Below, piece after piece: positions 7,906-16,301 of a stretch of 41,970 nucleotides of DNA. The DNA lies in NCBI GenBank assembly GCA_016288795.1, contig JAEELI010000009.1, positions 1-41,970 of the forward strand, in the 5' to 3' direction. The stretch comes from Caryophanales bacterium. Its GTDB lineage: Bacteria; Bacillota_I; Bacilli_A; RF39; UBA660. The translations under genes were made by a program, and so were the position numbers. Position 1 is the stretch's first letter, and each line of letters begins with the position of its first letter. The notes below the pieces were generated by a model. It was not told the origin of the DNA. It saw only the letters and a list, made by a program, of their open reading frames with translations, and ran no database searches.

Positions 7906-8589
7906 ATGTTTAAAAGAATAATCTTATATTTAAAAAAGAAGTATAATGAATGTTTTTTTGTTGGAGCAACTGATAAGTTGCCACCGCCTCTTCCTAAAGA
8001 AAAAGAATTAGAGTATTTAATAAAAGCCAAGAAAGGGGATATAGAAGCAAGAAATATATTAATCGAGCATAATCTTAGATTAGTTGTATTTCTTGCTAAA
8101 AAATATGAAAATACCGGATTTGATATAGAAGATTTAGTATCTATTGGATCCATTGGTTTAATAAAGGGTATAAACACTTATAAAATAGATAAAAACATAA
8201 AGCTTGCTACTTATGCATCAAGATGCATTGCTAACGAAATATTAATGTTTTTAAGAAAGAATAAGAAGAAAAAGGGAGAAGTAAGTTTAGAGGAAACATT
8301 GAATTATGATGCTGAGGGTAATGAACTGCATTTAGAAGATATACTAGGAACTGATATTGATATAGTTCCTCAAGAATTAGAAAATAAAATTAATAAAGAA
8401 ATATTAAATAACGAAATAGATTTATTAGATGAAAGAGAAAAAGAAATAATGACTTTGAGATATGGTTTAAATAATACTTTGGAGTATACCCAAAAAGAAG
8501 TAGCAGAAATGTTAGGAATAAGTCAATCATATATATCAAGAATTGAGAAAAAAGTAGTTAAAAAACTCCAAAACATAATGAAGATATAA
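7906..8589 (+). CDS. sigE: RNA polymerase sporulation sigma factor SigE (pro-form)
   Basis: SigE directs early mother-cell transcription. The 227-residue protein keeps a short pro-sequence (about residues 1-24), then GATDKLPPPLPKEKE, the region cleaved by SpoIIGA. Region 2 includes NLRLVVFLAKKYENTG and KLATYASRCIANEILMFLR. Region 4 ends with GISQSYISRIEKKVVKKL, the -35-recognising helix. It directly follows spoIIGA with no gap. It is a candidate regulator of spoVD, and possibly of the recombinase of the element that splits spoVD. Confidence 0.96.
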   Translation: MFKRIILYLKKKYNECFFVGATDKLPPPLPKEKELEYLIKAKKGDIEARNILIEHNLRLVVFLAKKYENTGFDIEDLVSIGSIGLIKGINTYKIDKNIKLATYASRCIANEILMFLRKNKKKKGEVSLEETLNYDAEGNELHLEDILGTDIDIVPQELENKINKEILNNEIDLLDEREKEIMTLRYGLNNTLEYTQKEVAEMLGISQSYISRIEKKVVKKLQNIMKI

Positions 8590-8618
8590 ACTAACTATAG
8601 TTTTTTAGTTAGTTTTTT
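8589..8618 (+). terminator. Rho-independent terminator after sigE
   Basis: AACTAACTA and TAGTTAGTT form a nine-base stem ending in T residues, directly after the sigE stop. Confidence 0.75.
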
Positions 8619-8651
8619 GTTATAATTTTTTTAAGTAAAGGTGTGGTTTAT

Positions 8652-10205
8652 ATGTATCGAAATGGAAAAGTATTAGTTGGTAAAAGTGGCAAAAAAGATG
8701 TAGAAATACTTCTAAATATGGCCAATCGTCATGGTTTAATTACTGGAGCTTCAGGAAGTGGCAAAACAATTACTCTAAAAGTTTTAGCAGAAAGTTTTTC
8801 TGATGCAGGAGTTCCAGTGTTTTTATCTGATGTAAAAGGGGATATTGCTGGGTGTGCTTTAGTTGGAGAAGAAAGTGAATCTATAACAAAAAGATTAAAA
8901 AACTTAGGTGTTAAAGATTTTGAATTCAAGTCTTATCCAGTTAGATTTTGGGATTTATATGAAACTGGAGGACATCCAATTAGAACTAAAGTATCAACAA
9001 TTGGTCCATCAATATTATCTATTATGCTTGGTTTATCTGAAGTTCAAGAAGGAGTTTTAGATATAGTATTTCAAATTGCTGAAGATGAAGAATGGAATTT
9101 AATAGATTTAAAAGATTTAAAGAGTGCTTTGCAATACATTGGCGATAATAAAAAAGATTTTATTACTAAATATGGAAATATTACTTCTCAAAGTATTGGA
9201 GTTATTCAAAGAAGTTTACTAGCTTTAGAACATCAAGGGGCAGACAAATTCTTTGGTGAACCAGCATTAGATATTCATGATTTTATTAAAATTGATAATG
9301 ATGGAAGAGGAGTTTTAAACATATTACATGCTGTAGAATTATTTAATAATCCAGATTTATATGCTTCCTTCTTATTATGGTTATTAACTGAATTATTTAA
9401 TACATTACCTGAAGTTGGAGATTTAGACAAACCTAAAATTGTATTCTTCTTTGATGAAGCTCATCTATTATTCAATGGAATGCCAGGATATCGTTTAAAA
9501 CAAATAGTTCAAATAGTTAAATTAATAAGATCTAGAGGTATTGGATTATACTTTATTTCTCAAAAACCTACCGATATACCAAATGAAGTTTTGAGTCAAT
9601 TATCTAATAGAGTTCAACACACTTTAAGAGCGTATACTCCAGCTGAGCAAAAGATAGTTAAAACTGCTGCCGATGCATTTAGAACTAATCCAGAGTTTAA
9701 TACAGAAGAAGCTATTCTAGCACTTGGAACAGGTGAAGCTTTACTAAGTTTCTTAAATGAAAAGGGAGAACCTAGTATTGTTGAAAAAGCAATTATATTA
9801 CCTCCTCAAAGTAAAATGGGAACAATTGATGATATGACTAGAAATAAGGTAATAAACAATAGTGACTTAATAGGCAAATACGAAGAAAGATTAGACAATG
9901 AAAGTGCTCATGAAAAAATCAGTCAAAAAAAGGAAGAAGAAGAATTAAGGAAAGAAGAAGAAAGAAAAAAATTTGCCGAAGAAAAAGCCGAAAAAGAAAG
10001 ATTAAAAGCTGAAGAAAAAGAGAAAAAAGAAGCCGAAAAGAAACGCAAAGAGGAAGAAAGACAAAAAGAAAAAGAAAGAAGAGAGGCTGAAAAGGCAAAG
10101 AAGAATAATCCGGCTTATAAACTTGGTAAAAAAGCTGTTAATAAAGCTCAAGATAAAATTTTAAATAAGATATTAAATAAAGTATTAGGTAAATTTTTTA
10201 AATAA
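8652..10205 (+). CDS. HerA-like (DUF853-type) ATPase with coiled-coil tail
   Basis: This is a P-loop ATPase of the HerA/FtsK superfamily, in the YjgR/DUF853 group. Walker A is GASGSGKTIT (about residues 35-44). Walker B is KIVFFFDEAHLLF near residue 275. An arginine-rich segment, IKLIRSRGIGLYFISQKP, follows. Roughly the last 110 residues are a Lys/Glu-rich coiled coil followed by a basic tail. It is predicted to be a cytoplasmic helicase or translocase; the substrate is unknown. The ATG at 8652 follows AAAGG with normal spacing; the GTG at 8643 lies too close. It separates sigE from sigG, which are adjacent in Bacillus. Confidence 0.85.
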   Translation: MYRNGKVLVGKSGKKDVEILLNMANRHGLITGASGSGKTITLKVLAESFSDAGVPVFLSDVKGDIAGCALVGEESESITKRLKNLGVKDFEFKSYPVRFWDLYETGGHPIRTKVSTIGPSILSIMLGLSEVQEGVLDIVFQIAEDEEWNLIDLKDLKSALQYIGDNKKDFITKYGNITSQSIGVIQRSLLALEHQGADKFFGEPALDIHDFIKIDNDGRGVLNILHAVELFNNPDLYASFLLWLLTELFNTLPEVGDLDKPKIVFFFDEAHLLFNGMPGYRLKQIVQIVKLIRSRGIGLYFISQKPTDIPNEVLSQLSNRVQHTLRAYTPAEQKIVKTAADAFRTNPEFNTEEAILALGTGEALLSFLNEKGEPSIVEKAIILPPQSKMGTIDDMTRNKVINNSDLIGKYEERLDNESAHEKISQKKEEEELRKEEERKKFAEEKAEKERLKAEEKEKKEAEKKRKEEERQKEKERREAEKAKKNNPAYKLGKKAVNKAQDKILNKILNKVLGKFFK

Positions 10206-10260
10206 TTAATGAATAAAAAACTTCTTAAATATCAAAATAGATATGAAAGGAGTTTTTTGT

Positions 10261-11037
10261 TTGGCAAATTATAAAGTTGATATAACGGGCCTAGACACTA
10301 ATAATATAAGAGTTTTATCAAATGAAGAAACTATAGAACTTTTTTATAAATTAAAAAATGGTGATGAAAGCGCTAAAGAAAAAATAGTTAGTGGTAATTT
10401 AAAATTAGTTCTATCCATTTTAAAAAGATTTAATAATAACAAGTGTCCCATGGATGATTTGTTTCAAGTTGGAGTTATAGGTCTTATAAAAGCCATAGAT
10501 AATTTTGATGTTTCATTGGGACTAAGGTTATCAACCTATGCAGTCCCTTTAATTATTGGTGAAGTTAAAAGATATATTAGAGATAATACTACATTAAGAA
10601 TAAGTAGATCAACAAAAGATTTAGCATATAAAATAATGAAATATCAAGACGATTACCTAAGCATAAATGGATATTATCCAACATATTCAGAGATTAGCAG
10701 TAGTTTAGGAATTGAGGAATATGAAATATCTTATGCTCTGGATTCATTGAAAGACCCTATGAGCATCTTTGAACCAATATATAATGATGGTGGAGATACT
10801 ATTTTTTTAGAAGATCAAATCGCAGATATTAAGGATAAAAACTTGGATAAAGACATGTTAATATCCCTTAGAAAAGCTTTATTTAAAATTAAAGAAAAGG
10901 AAAAAAATATATTAATATCTAGATTTATCATTGGGAAAACTCAAATGGAAATTGCAGAGGTTATGGGTATATCTCAAGCTCAAGTATCAAGATTAGAAAA
11001 AAATGCCATAGAAAGTGTTCGTAAACTAATAAGATAG
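10261..11037 (+). CDS. sigG: RNA polymerase sporulation sigma factor SigG
   Basis: SigG drives late forespore transcription. The true start is probably the TTG at 10261, 8 nt after AAAGGAG, giving MANYKVDITGLDT, which matches the family N-terminus. The in-frame ATG at 10243 has no ribosome site and would precede it. The length is then 258 residues, near the Bacillus value of 260. Region 2 includes NLKLVLSILKRFNNN and LSTYAVPLIIGEVKRYIRDN. SigG hallmarks FEPIYNDGGDTIFLEDQI and GISQAQVSRLEKNA are present. ylmC follows, as in Bacillus. Confidence 0.96.
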   Translation: MANYKVDITGLDTNNIRVLSNEETIELFYKLKNGDESAKEKIVSGNLKLVLSILKRFNNNKCPMDDLFQVGVIGLIKAIDNFDVSLGLRLSTYAVPLIIGEVKRYIRDNTTLRISRSTKDLAYKIMKYQDDYLSINGYYPTYSEISSSLGIEEYEISYALDSLKDPMSIFEPIYNDGGDTIFLEDQIADIKDKNLDKDMLISLRKALFKIKEKEKNILISRFIIGKTQMEIAEVMGISQAQVSRLEKNAIESVRKLIR

Positions 11038-11060
11038 CATATATTTAACTAGGTGATATA

Positions 11061-11282
11061 ATGCTTTTAAGTGAATTACAAAGTAAAGATATTATTAATA
11101 TGAAAGATGGAAATAATATAGGAAGAATAATAGATGCTAAAATAGATACAAGTGGTTCAATTAATTATTTTGTAGCAGAAGAAAGAAGATTATTAAGAAA
11201 AGTTACAAGAGGGGGAGAAATTACCTTCACTTTTGAAAAAATAAAAAAAATAGGTGAAGATGTTATATTAGTTGATTTATAA
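11061..11282 (+). CDS. ylmC: YlmC/YmxH family PRC-barrel sporulation protein
   Basis: This small (73-residue) protein folds as a PRC barrel. LSELQSKDIINMKDGNNIG and the segment ending ITFTFEKIKKIGEDVILVDL match the YlmC/YmxH group, which is widespread in spore formers. Its molecular role is not established. AGGTGAT lies 3-4 nt before the ATG. It follows sigG by 23 bp and is probably in the same transcript. Confidence 0.87.
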   Translation: MLLSELQSKDIINMKDGNNIGRIIDAKIDTSGSINYFVAEERRLLRKVTRGGEITFTFEKIKKIGEDVILVDL

Positions 11283-11331
11283 AATGCTCTTAGGTATAGA
11301 CCTTTCTAAGACTTTTTTTAAATGCAAAAAA

Positions 11332-11340
11332 ATGATATAA
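11332..11340 (+). promoter_or_regulatory. Extended -10 promoter of lspA
   Basis: TGATATAAT is a TGn extended -10 element. No good -35 box is visible. lspA begins 15 bp later with a leader of about nine bases that ends GTGATATT. Confidence 0.55.
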
Positions 11341-11355
11341 TAATCATGTGATATT

Positions 11356-11829
11356 ATGAAAAAGAAAATTATTTTTGGGAGTATATTATTTTTAATAATT
11401 GATATAATTACTAAAATTATAATTGATAATTGCCTAGAATTAGCCAAATCTATCACAATTATTAAGAATTTCTTTTATATTACTAAAGTATATAATTATG
11501 GCGCTTCTTGGAATATTCTATCGGGCTATAATATTCTTTTAATAATTATTACATTTTTGGTTTTATTTATATTAATTAATTATCAAAAAAAATTTAAAGA
11601 TAATATTCGAAATATTATAGCTTTTAGTATCCTTTATGGAGGAATAATAGGCAATTTATTAAACAGAATATTTCTTGGCTATGTAATAGACTTTTTTGAT
11701 TTTTATATATTTAAATATGATTATCCAATATTTAATGTTGCCGACATAGGAATAGTTATTGGTATATTTCTAGTAGTTATTGCTATTATTAAAAAGGAAG
11801 ATAATAATGAAATTGGTAGTTCAAAATGA
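11356..11829 (+). CDS. lspA: Lipoprotein signal peptidase (signal peptidase II)
   Basis: LspA cleaves the signal peptide from diacylated prolipoproteins in the membrane. The 157-residue protein has four hydrophobic segments. The conserved boxes are IDIITKIIIDN, the YNYGASWNI motif, GGIIGNLLNRIFLGYVIDFFDF, and FNVADIGIVIG. The Asp in VIDFFD and the Asp in NVADIGI are the catalytic pair. Its last 23 bases overlap the start of rluD, so translation is probably coupled. lspA followed by rluD (ylyB) is conserved in Bacillus. Confidence 0.93.
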   Translation: MKKKIIFGSILFLIIDIITKIIIDNCLELAKSITIIKNFFYITKVYNYGASWNILSGYNILLIIITFLVLFILINYQKKFKDNIRNIIAFSILYGGIIGNLLNRIFLGYVIDFFDFYIFKYDYPIFNVADIGIVIGIFLVVIAIIKKEDNNEIGSSK

Positions 11830-12688
11830 AAATATTAGAATAGATAAATATATTAGTGATGTAACTGATTATAGTAGAGAATTAGTTACCAAGATGATTA
11901 AAGATAAGTTTATTTTACTTAATGGTTCAATAGTTAAACCAAGTCACTTAGTTAATGTTGGGGATGAAATAACTATAGATGAATCATATATTAAAGAAAC
12001 TTCAATTGAACCTCAGGAAATACCTTTAGACATTCTTTATGAAGATGAAGATATAATGGTTATTAATAAACCAAGTGGTTTAGTAGTTCACCCCGGGAAT
12101 GGAAATAAGAATTGGACTTTAGTCAATGGTTTAAAATACCACACAGAAGAGTTATCTGATTTAGGGGGAGAAGAAAGAGTAGGAATTGTTCATCGTTTAG
12201 ATAAAGATACCTCAGGACTTATGCTTGTGGCTAAATCAAATAAAGCTCACGAAATTCTTTCTGAAGATTTTAAATATAAAAGAGTTTATCGAGAGTATTA
12301 TGCTTTATTATGTGGAGTATTTCCATCAAATACGGCGTTTATTGATGCTCCGATTGGTAGAGATAAGAATAATTTTAATAAAATGACTGTTCGTGGTGAT
12401 GGTAAAAGTGCTAGAACAAATCTAAAGGTTTTAAAAAGATATGAAGATTATACATTAGTCAGTTTAGTTCTAGAAACAGGAAGAACTCATCAAATAAGAG
12501 TTCATATGGCCTACATTGGTTATCCAATATATAATGATCCAATTTATCAAGGGAAACCTACTACAGATTTTGGTCAATTTCTTCATTCAAAGAAAATTAG
12601 ATTTATTCATCCAATTACCAAAGAACAAATGACTTTTGAATGTGATTTACCTAAATATTTTCAAGATTTCATTGACAAATTAAATTAG
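11807..12688 (+). CDS. rluD: 23S rRNA pseudouridine synthase, RluD family
   Basis: This enzyme converts specific uridines of large-subunit rRNA to pseudouridine. An S4 RNA-binding domain covers about residues 1-70 (RIDKYISDVTDYSRELV, FILLNGSIVKPSHLV). The catalytic domain has the RluA/RluD signature GIVHRLDKDTSGLMLVAK, whose HRLD aspartate is the nucleophile. ETGRTHQIRVHMAYIGYPI is also present. The start at 11807 follows AAGGAAG inside lspA. At 293 residues it is a normal length. It corresponds to ylyB of Bacillus. Confidence 0.94.
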   Translation: MKLVVQNENIRIDKYISDVTDYSRELVTKMIKDKFILLNGSIVKPSHLVNVGDEITIDESYIKETSIEPQEIPLDILYEDEDIMVINKPSGLVVHPGNGNKNWTLVNGLKYHTEELSDLGGEERVGIVHRLDKDTSGLMLVAKSNKAHEILSEDFKYKRVYREYYALLCGVFPSNTAFIDAPIGRDKNNFNKMTVRGDGKSARTNLKVLKRYEDYTLVSLVLETGRTHQIRVHMAYIGYPIYNDPIYQGKPTTDFGQFLHSKKIRFIHPITKEQMTFECDLPKYFQDFIDKLN

Positions 12689-13000
12689 AGTTATTATGTA
12701 ACTAAAAGTCCAAGTAGTCCATATTAAATAGGGAATACTTAATAAACTATAAAAGTTAAGTGTATATTTTATCTTTCTTATTAAAAAATAGGAAGAAAGA
12801 CATAAAGAAAAACTTATAAAAACACTATAGATTATCTGATTATAATAATCAAATATCATAGATAATAAAAATAATAATAAGTAGTTAATCCATAATAAGA
12901 ATTTTAAATCATTATCTAATTTATCATCAATAATAATTTTTATTATTGGAATAGCTATATATAATAAAACCGCTACATAAATAATAAAATATAATTTCAT
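12680..13000 (-). CDS. Small polytopic membrane protein, unknown function
   Basis: The 106-residue product is almost entirely hydrophobic, with about four membrane segments. A strong ribosome site (AAAGGGTGA) lies ahead of the ATG at 13000, which supports a real gene. Its 3' end overlaps the end of rluD by nine bases, tail to tail. It is divergent from the rhomboid gene. I see no conserved motif and recognise no family. Confidence 0.6.
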   Translation of the reverse strand: MKLYFIIYVAVLLYIAIPIIKIIIDDKLDNDLKFLLWINYLLLFLLSMIFDYYNQIIYSVFISFSLCLSSYFLIRKIKYTLNFYSLLSIPYLIWTTWTFSYIITLI

Positions 13001-13057
13001 AATTCACCCTTTACTAATATTATGTTTAAGGGTAGAATTATATGCAAAGGAGAGAGT

Positions 13058-14203
13058 ATGAATAGTATGTTAAATAATAAAGATGAGATGATAATGAGTC
13101 TTGTTCATTATTTTGTAACTGAAGAAGATTATACTCCTATTAACGTTCAAGGGACTAAAAATGAAATATGGTTAGAAAATTTGAATGCTCCATATAAAAT
13201 AGTTAGAATTAATTCTAATTATATTCATAATACTGAACAATTCGAAATGGATATATTTAAAATGCAATACATTATTAAACAAATTAAGAAAAAAACTTTA
13301 TCTTTTAAAATGAATGCTTTAAATATATGTTTAGATTTAAGTGATTATGTTAAATTAAATAATCAAGATAAATTAATTAATACTATAAATGTTAATAGTT
13401 TTAATGATGTTAAAAAGAATTCTTTCTTAAGTAAGTATTATCCTAAAATTAAAACTAGTAGTTTTAAGAAAACAGATAATTTAGATAAGATTATAAATAT
13501 AACTGATGATATAAATAACAAAACTGAAAAAGAAAATTTAAAGTTTGAAGATGTATTTAAGCCTAAGAAAATAGTAATGACTAAAATTATTATGGCTATA
13601 TGTATTCTAATGTATTTTGTTACTTTATTTTTAACAGATAATTTCAATTTATCATTAGTTTTGCTTGGAGCCAATAATAAAGCTTTAGTCCTAAGGGGAG
13701 ATATTTATCGCTTAATTACTTCAGCCTTTTTACATGGCTCAATTATTCATTTAGTTATTAATATGTATTCTTTATGGATAGTAGGAAGTGAAGTAGAAAC
13801 TTACCTAGGGAAATGGAAATTCTTAGTAATTTATTTGCTAAGTGCTATAATGGGTAGTTTGTTAAGTTTAATATTTTTAAAAAATGGCATTTCCATTGGA
13901 GCTTCTGGGGCTATATTTGGATTGCTAGGATGTTTATTATACTTTGGATATCATTATAGATTATATTTATCAAATGCTTTAACTAATCAAATTATTCCAA
14001 TAATAGTAATAAACTTAGTTTTAGGTTTTTCTATAACAGGTATAGATAATGCTTCTCACATTGGAGGATTAATTGGAGGATATTTAGCAACAATGATAGT
14101 AGGACTTAAATATAAGACTAAAAAAAGTGATACAATTAATGGTTTAATTGTTTATATATTATTAACACTTTTTTTAGTCTATGCTTTATTAAAACTAGTT
14201 TAA
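13058..14203 (+). CDS. Rhomboid intramembrane serine protease, GluP/YqgP-like
   Basis: Rhomboids cut substrates within the membrane. The first 175 or so residues are a soluble N-terminal domain, as in YqgP (GluP) of Bacillus. The membrane domain follows. Its catalytic serine lies in GASGAIFG and its histidine in ASHIGGLIGGY. The HGSIIHLVINMYSLWIVG segment is the family loop and second helix. The start at 13058 follows AAAGGAGAG, giving 381 residues. Candidate substrates cannot be deduced from the neighbours. Confidence 0.9.
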   Translation: MNSMLNNKDEMIMSLVHYFVTEEDYTPINVQGTKNEIWLENLNAPYKIVRINSNYIHNTEQFEMDIFKMQYIIKQIKKKTLSFKMNALNICLDLSDYVKLNNQDKLINTINVNSFNDVKKNSFLSKYYPKIKTSSFKKTDNLDKIINITDDINNKTEKENLKFEDVFKPKKIVMTKIIMAICILMYFVTLFLTDNFNLSLVLLGANNKALVLRGDIYRLITSAFLHGSIIHLVINMYSLWIVGSEVETYLGKWKFLVIYLLSAIMGSLLSLIFLKNGISIGASGAIFGLLGCLLYFGYHYRLYLSNALTNQIIPIIVINLVLGFSITGIDNASHIGGLIGGYLATMIVGLKYKTKKSDTINGLIVYILLTLFLVYALLKLV

Positions 14204-14248
14204 TATCATTAACATATTTTATTATTTAGAATATTTTATAATAGGTGA

Positions 14249-14353
14249 ACAATAGACCTCCTTTCTCTAATTTCACTATTCATAGTTTTAACTTTTTTGT
14301 TCCATGATAAATAATGGTTATAGACTAAGCAGATTTTAATAAATCTGCTTTTT
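14249..14353 (+). ncRNA. Candidate small RNA carrying a 16S-tail-like CCUCC motif
   Basis: No protein gene occupies 14204-14461. A TATAAT at 14237-14242 could start a transcript near 14249, although no good -35 box is visible. The end is a clear terminator at 14327-14353, with a ten-base stem (AAGCAGATTT and AAATCTGCTT) followed by T residues. Between them, ACCTCCTTTCT (14256-14266) is identical to the 3' end of 16S rRNA and complementary to Shine-Dalgarno sites. GAACAA (14247-14252) can pair with TTGTTC (14297-14302), which would put that motif in a loop. The RNA is inferred; no known family is recognised. Confidence 0.4.
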
Positions 14354-14391
14354 AATTGCCTTCGTATGTGTTGATTCTCGAGTGGGTATAT

Positions 14392-14414
14392 ACTATACTA
14401 TTAAATAGTATGGT
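14392..14414. repeat. Imperfect inverted repeat, 11-base arms
   Basis: ACTATACTATT and AATAGTATGGT pair with one mismatch around a single base. The repeat sits about 50 bp past the end of the DUF368 gene (minus strand). It lacks a T tract, so it may be an operator or a weak terminator. Confidence 0.35.
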
Positions 14415-14461
14415 AATAGGTAATAAATATGAATTCAGCCCATATCAAATAGCTAAATATT

Positions 14462-15247
14462 CTAGTTAGATAAATAATAAGATATATTAAAAGAGAATAA
14501 TATAATTATTATGCAAGAAAAAGAAAAATAATTAGGATAAATAAATATACAAGAAGATATAACAAAACCTATAATTGCGCTATAACTTAGATGATAATAA
14601 TTATTTAATAAATAATTTATTAGTTTTAATAAGATAATTGCACTAATAATAAAAGATATAATAAAAGGAATTAAATTAATTATATCTTTTGTGTTTATAT
14701 TAAATGGGTTAGATAAAATATTTAATAAATACTTATATATACCTAATAAGATTAGGAGAGCAGAGCCACTTATTCCTGGAATTATTTTACCAATTGCGTA
14801 AAATAATCCACCTATAATCATAACTATAGTGGTTTTATCACTAGATATGTTATATTTTATTTGAATTATATATAAAGTAATACTTATTAACGAAGCTATA
14901 ATAAATGGAATGAAAGCAATATTTTTATGACATTTATTTTTTATTTCTTTTATTAAATAAGGAATACTACCTAGTATTAATCCTATAAAAACATAAGAAA
15001 TAAAAATATACTTAGTATCTAATAACTTAAGTATTATTTTGCTAAACAAAATAATACCCAGGCTAAAACCTATTAATAAACTCCCTAAGTATAACAAGTT
15101 ATCTTTAAGATTTTTAAAAAGATTATTTAATCTAAATATAATATCTTCATATATACCTAGTATTGAGGCTAAAACACTACCAGAAACACCAGGAATAATA
15201 AAACCAATTCCTAATATTAAACCATATAATATATTTCTTAATAACAT
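14462..15247 (-). CDS. popT: DUF368 membrane protein, PopT-type undecaprenyl phosphate transporter
   Basis: DUF368 proteins (PopT) have been shown to return the lipid carrier undecaprenyl phosphate across the membrane for wall synthesis. The 261-residue protein is polytopic. It has the duplicated family motif: GIGFIIPGVSGSVLASILGIY near the N-terminus and IGKIIPGISGSALLILLGIYKYL in the second half. AAAGGAGG lies just upstream of the ATG. It is divergent from the SanA-like gene. Its presence agrees with active peptidoglycan synthesis (mraY, spoVE) in this organism. Confidence 0.88.
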   Translation of the reverse strand: MLLRNILYGLILGIGFIIPGVSGSVLASILGIYEDIIFRLNNLFKNLKDNLLYLGSLLIGFSLGIILFSKIILKLLDTKYIFISYVFIGLILGSIPYLIKEIKNKCHKNIAFIPFIIASLISITLYIIQIKYNISSDKTTIVMIIGGLFYAIGKIIPGISGSALLILLGIYKYLLNILSNPFNINTKDIINLIPFIISFIISAIILLKLINYLLNNYYHLSYSAIIGFVISSCIFIYPNYFSFSCIIIILFSFNISYYLSN

Positions 15248-15278
15248 TTTTAGCCTCCTTTTAATAATAAGATAACTA

Positions 15279-15287
15279 TGATATACT
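15279..15287 (+). promoter_or_regulatory. Extended -10 promoter of the SanA-like gene
   Basis: TGATATACT is a TGn extended -10 box. The gene starts 14 bp later, with a short leader ending GTGATATT, the same layout as lspA. Confidence 0.5.
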
Positions 15288-15301
15288 AACTATGTGATAT
15301 T

Positions 15302-15889
15302 ATGAAGAAAGTAAAGATTATAGCTATAATATTATTAATAGTCCTATTAATACCTATTATTATTAGTTGTTATATAGTTAATGTTTCTAAATCTAGTATT
15401 CAAAGTGAAGATAAATTAGCTAATCACTATGATATAGCAATAGTTTTAGGCTGTAGTGTTTTACGAAACGGAAAACCAAGTCTTATGCTAAGAGATAGAT
15501 TAAATAAAGGAATATTTTTGTGGACTAATGGAATAGTAGATAAAATTCTTATCACTGGTGATCATAACGACGGTTATAGTGAAGTAGATGTTATGTATAA
15601 ATATCTAATTAATAGTGAAGTAGATAAAGACTCAATTATAATTGATAGAGAAGGATATTCTACTAGTGAAAGTTTATTAAATTATCATAAAAATTATGCT
15701 AAGAAAAAAGCAATAATAGTTACCCAACAATATCATTTATATCGTTCTTTGTATATTGCCAAAAAATTAAACTTAGATGTCATTGGTGTTCCTGCTGATA
15801 ATATCAACTATCGAGGTCAAATATTTAGAGAACTAAGAGAAGTATTAGCCAGAAATAAAGATTTTTTAAAAATGAATTTTATTAGTTGA
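15302..15889 (+). CDS. SanA/YdcF-like protein (DUF218)
   Basis: The 195-residue protein has one N-terminal membrane anchor (about residues 4-24) and a DUF218 domain. The motif DIAIVLGCSVLRNGKPS opens the domain. KILITGDHNDGYSEVDVM and TQQYHLYRSLYIAKKLNLDVIG follow, matching SanA of Enterobacteria and its Firmicutes relatives. SanA affects envelope permeability and vancomycin tolerance; the biochemical activity is unclear. The domain probably faces outward. It is a single-gene unit with its own terminator. Confidence 0.85.
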   Translation: MKKVKIIAIILLIVLLIPIIISCYIVNVSKSSIQSEDKLANHYDIAIVLGCSVLRNGKPSLMLRDRLNKGIFLWTNGIVDKILITGDHNDGYSEVDVMYKYLINSEVDKDSIIIDREGYSTSESLLNYHKNYAKKKAIIVTQQYHLYRSLYIAKKLNLDVIGVPADNINYRGQIFRELREVLARNKDFLKMNFIS

Positions 15890-15909
15890 ACTAAAAGTTC
15901 AACTTTTTT
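15884..15909 (+). terminator. Rho-independent terminator after the SanA-like gene
   Basis: AGTTGAACT and AGTTCAACT form a perfect nine-base stem around AAA, followed by T residues. Confidence 0.85.
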
Positions 15910-15969
15910 ATTGAAATAAAAAGGAAATAGCATATTTCTTGTGAAAAATAATAGTAGAAGGAGAAGTAT

Positions 15970-16252
15970 ATGAATTATTAAAAAGAAATAAAAAACAAAC
16001 TAATAGATAATGAAGTATATGCAAAAGTAAAAGATTATTCAAAAGAAAGAATTAGAAAATGGTTTTAGTTTTATAGATAGTGAATATAAAATAAAAATAA
16101 GAGATAGTTATAATTATATAGATAAACATTTAAAAAACATAAATCAATACAAAATAATAGGTATAATAATTGTTAAAAAAGATAATAAATTTGTATTAGA
16201 GTACTCAAGTGACAAAAGAATATATAAAATTACTTATTTATTATACCAATAA
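15970..16252 (+). pseudogene. Decayed DUF1016 (YhcG-type PDDEXK nuclease) gene
   Basis: A good ribosome site (AGAAGGAGAAG) precedes an ATG at 15970, but the fourth codon is a stop. Past it, the frame reads KEIKNKLIDNEVYAKVKDYSKER, typical of the DUF1016 N-terminus. After a frame change comes NGFSFIDSEYKIKIRDSYNYID, the start of the nuclease domain, then a jump to IIVKKDNKFVLEYSSDKR, near the domain end. About two thirds of a normal gene is missing in at least two deletions. YhcG proteins occur in phage-defence and mobile contexts, so this is probably a relic of an accessory gene. Recognition rests on remembered motifs. Confidence 0.65.
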
Positions 16253-16301
16253 TTGGATTATTACTAGTTATTATATAGGCCATAATAATAATGGTGATAA
16301 A

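Noticed and set aside
16209-16301. Longer spoIVB N-terminus from an upstream ATG
   Set aside because: It lies in the remnant of the DUF1016 gene, has no ribosome site, and would place residues before a normal signal peptide.
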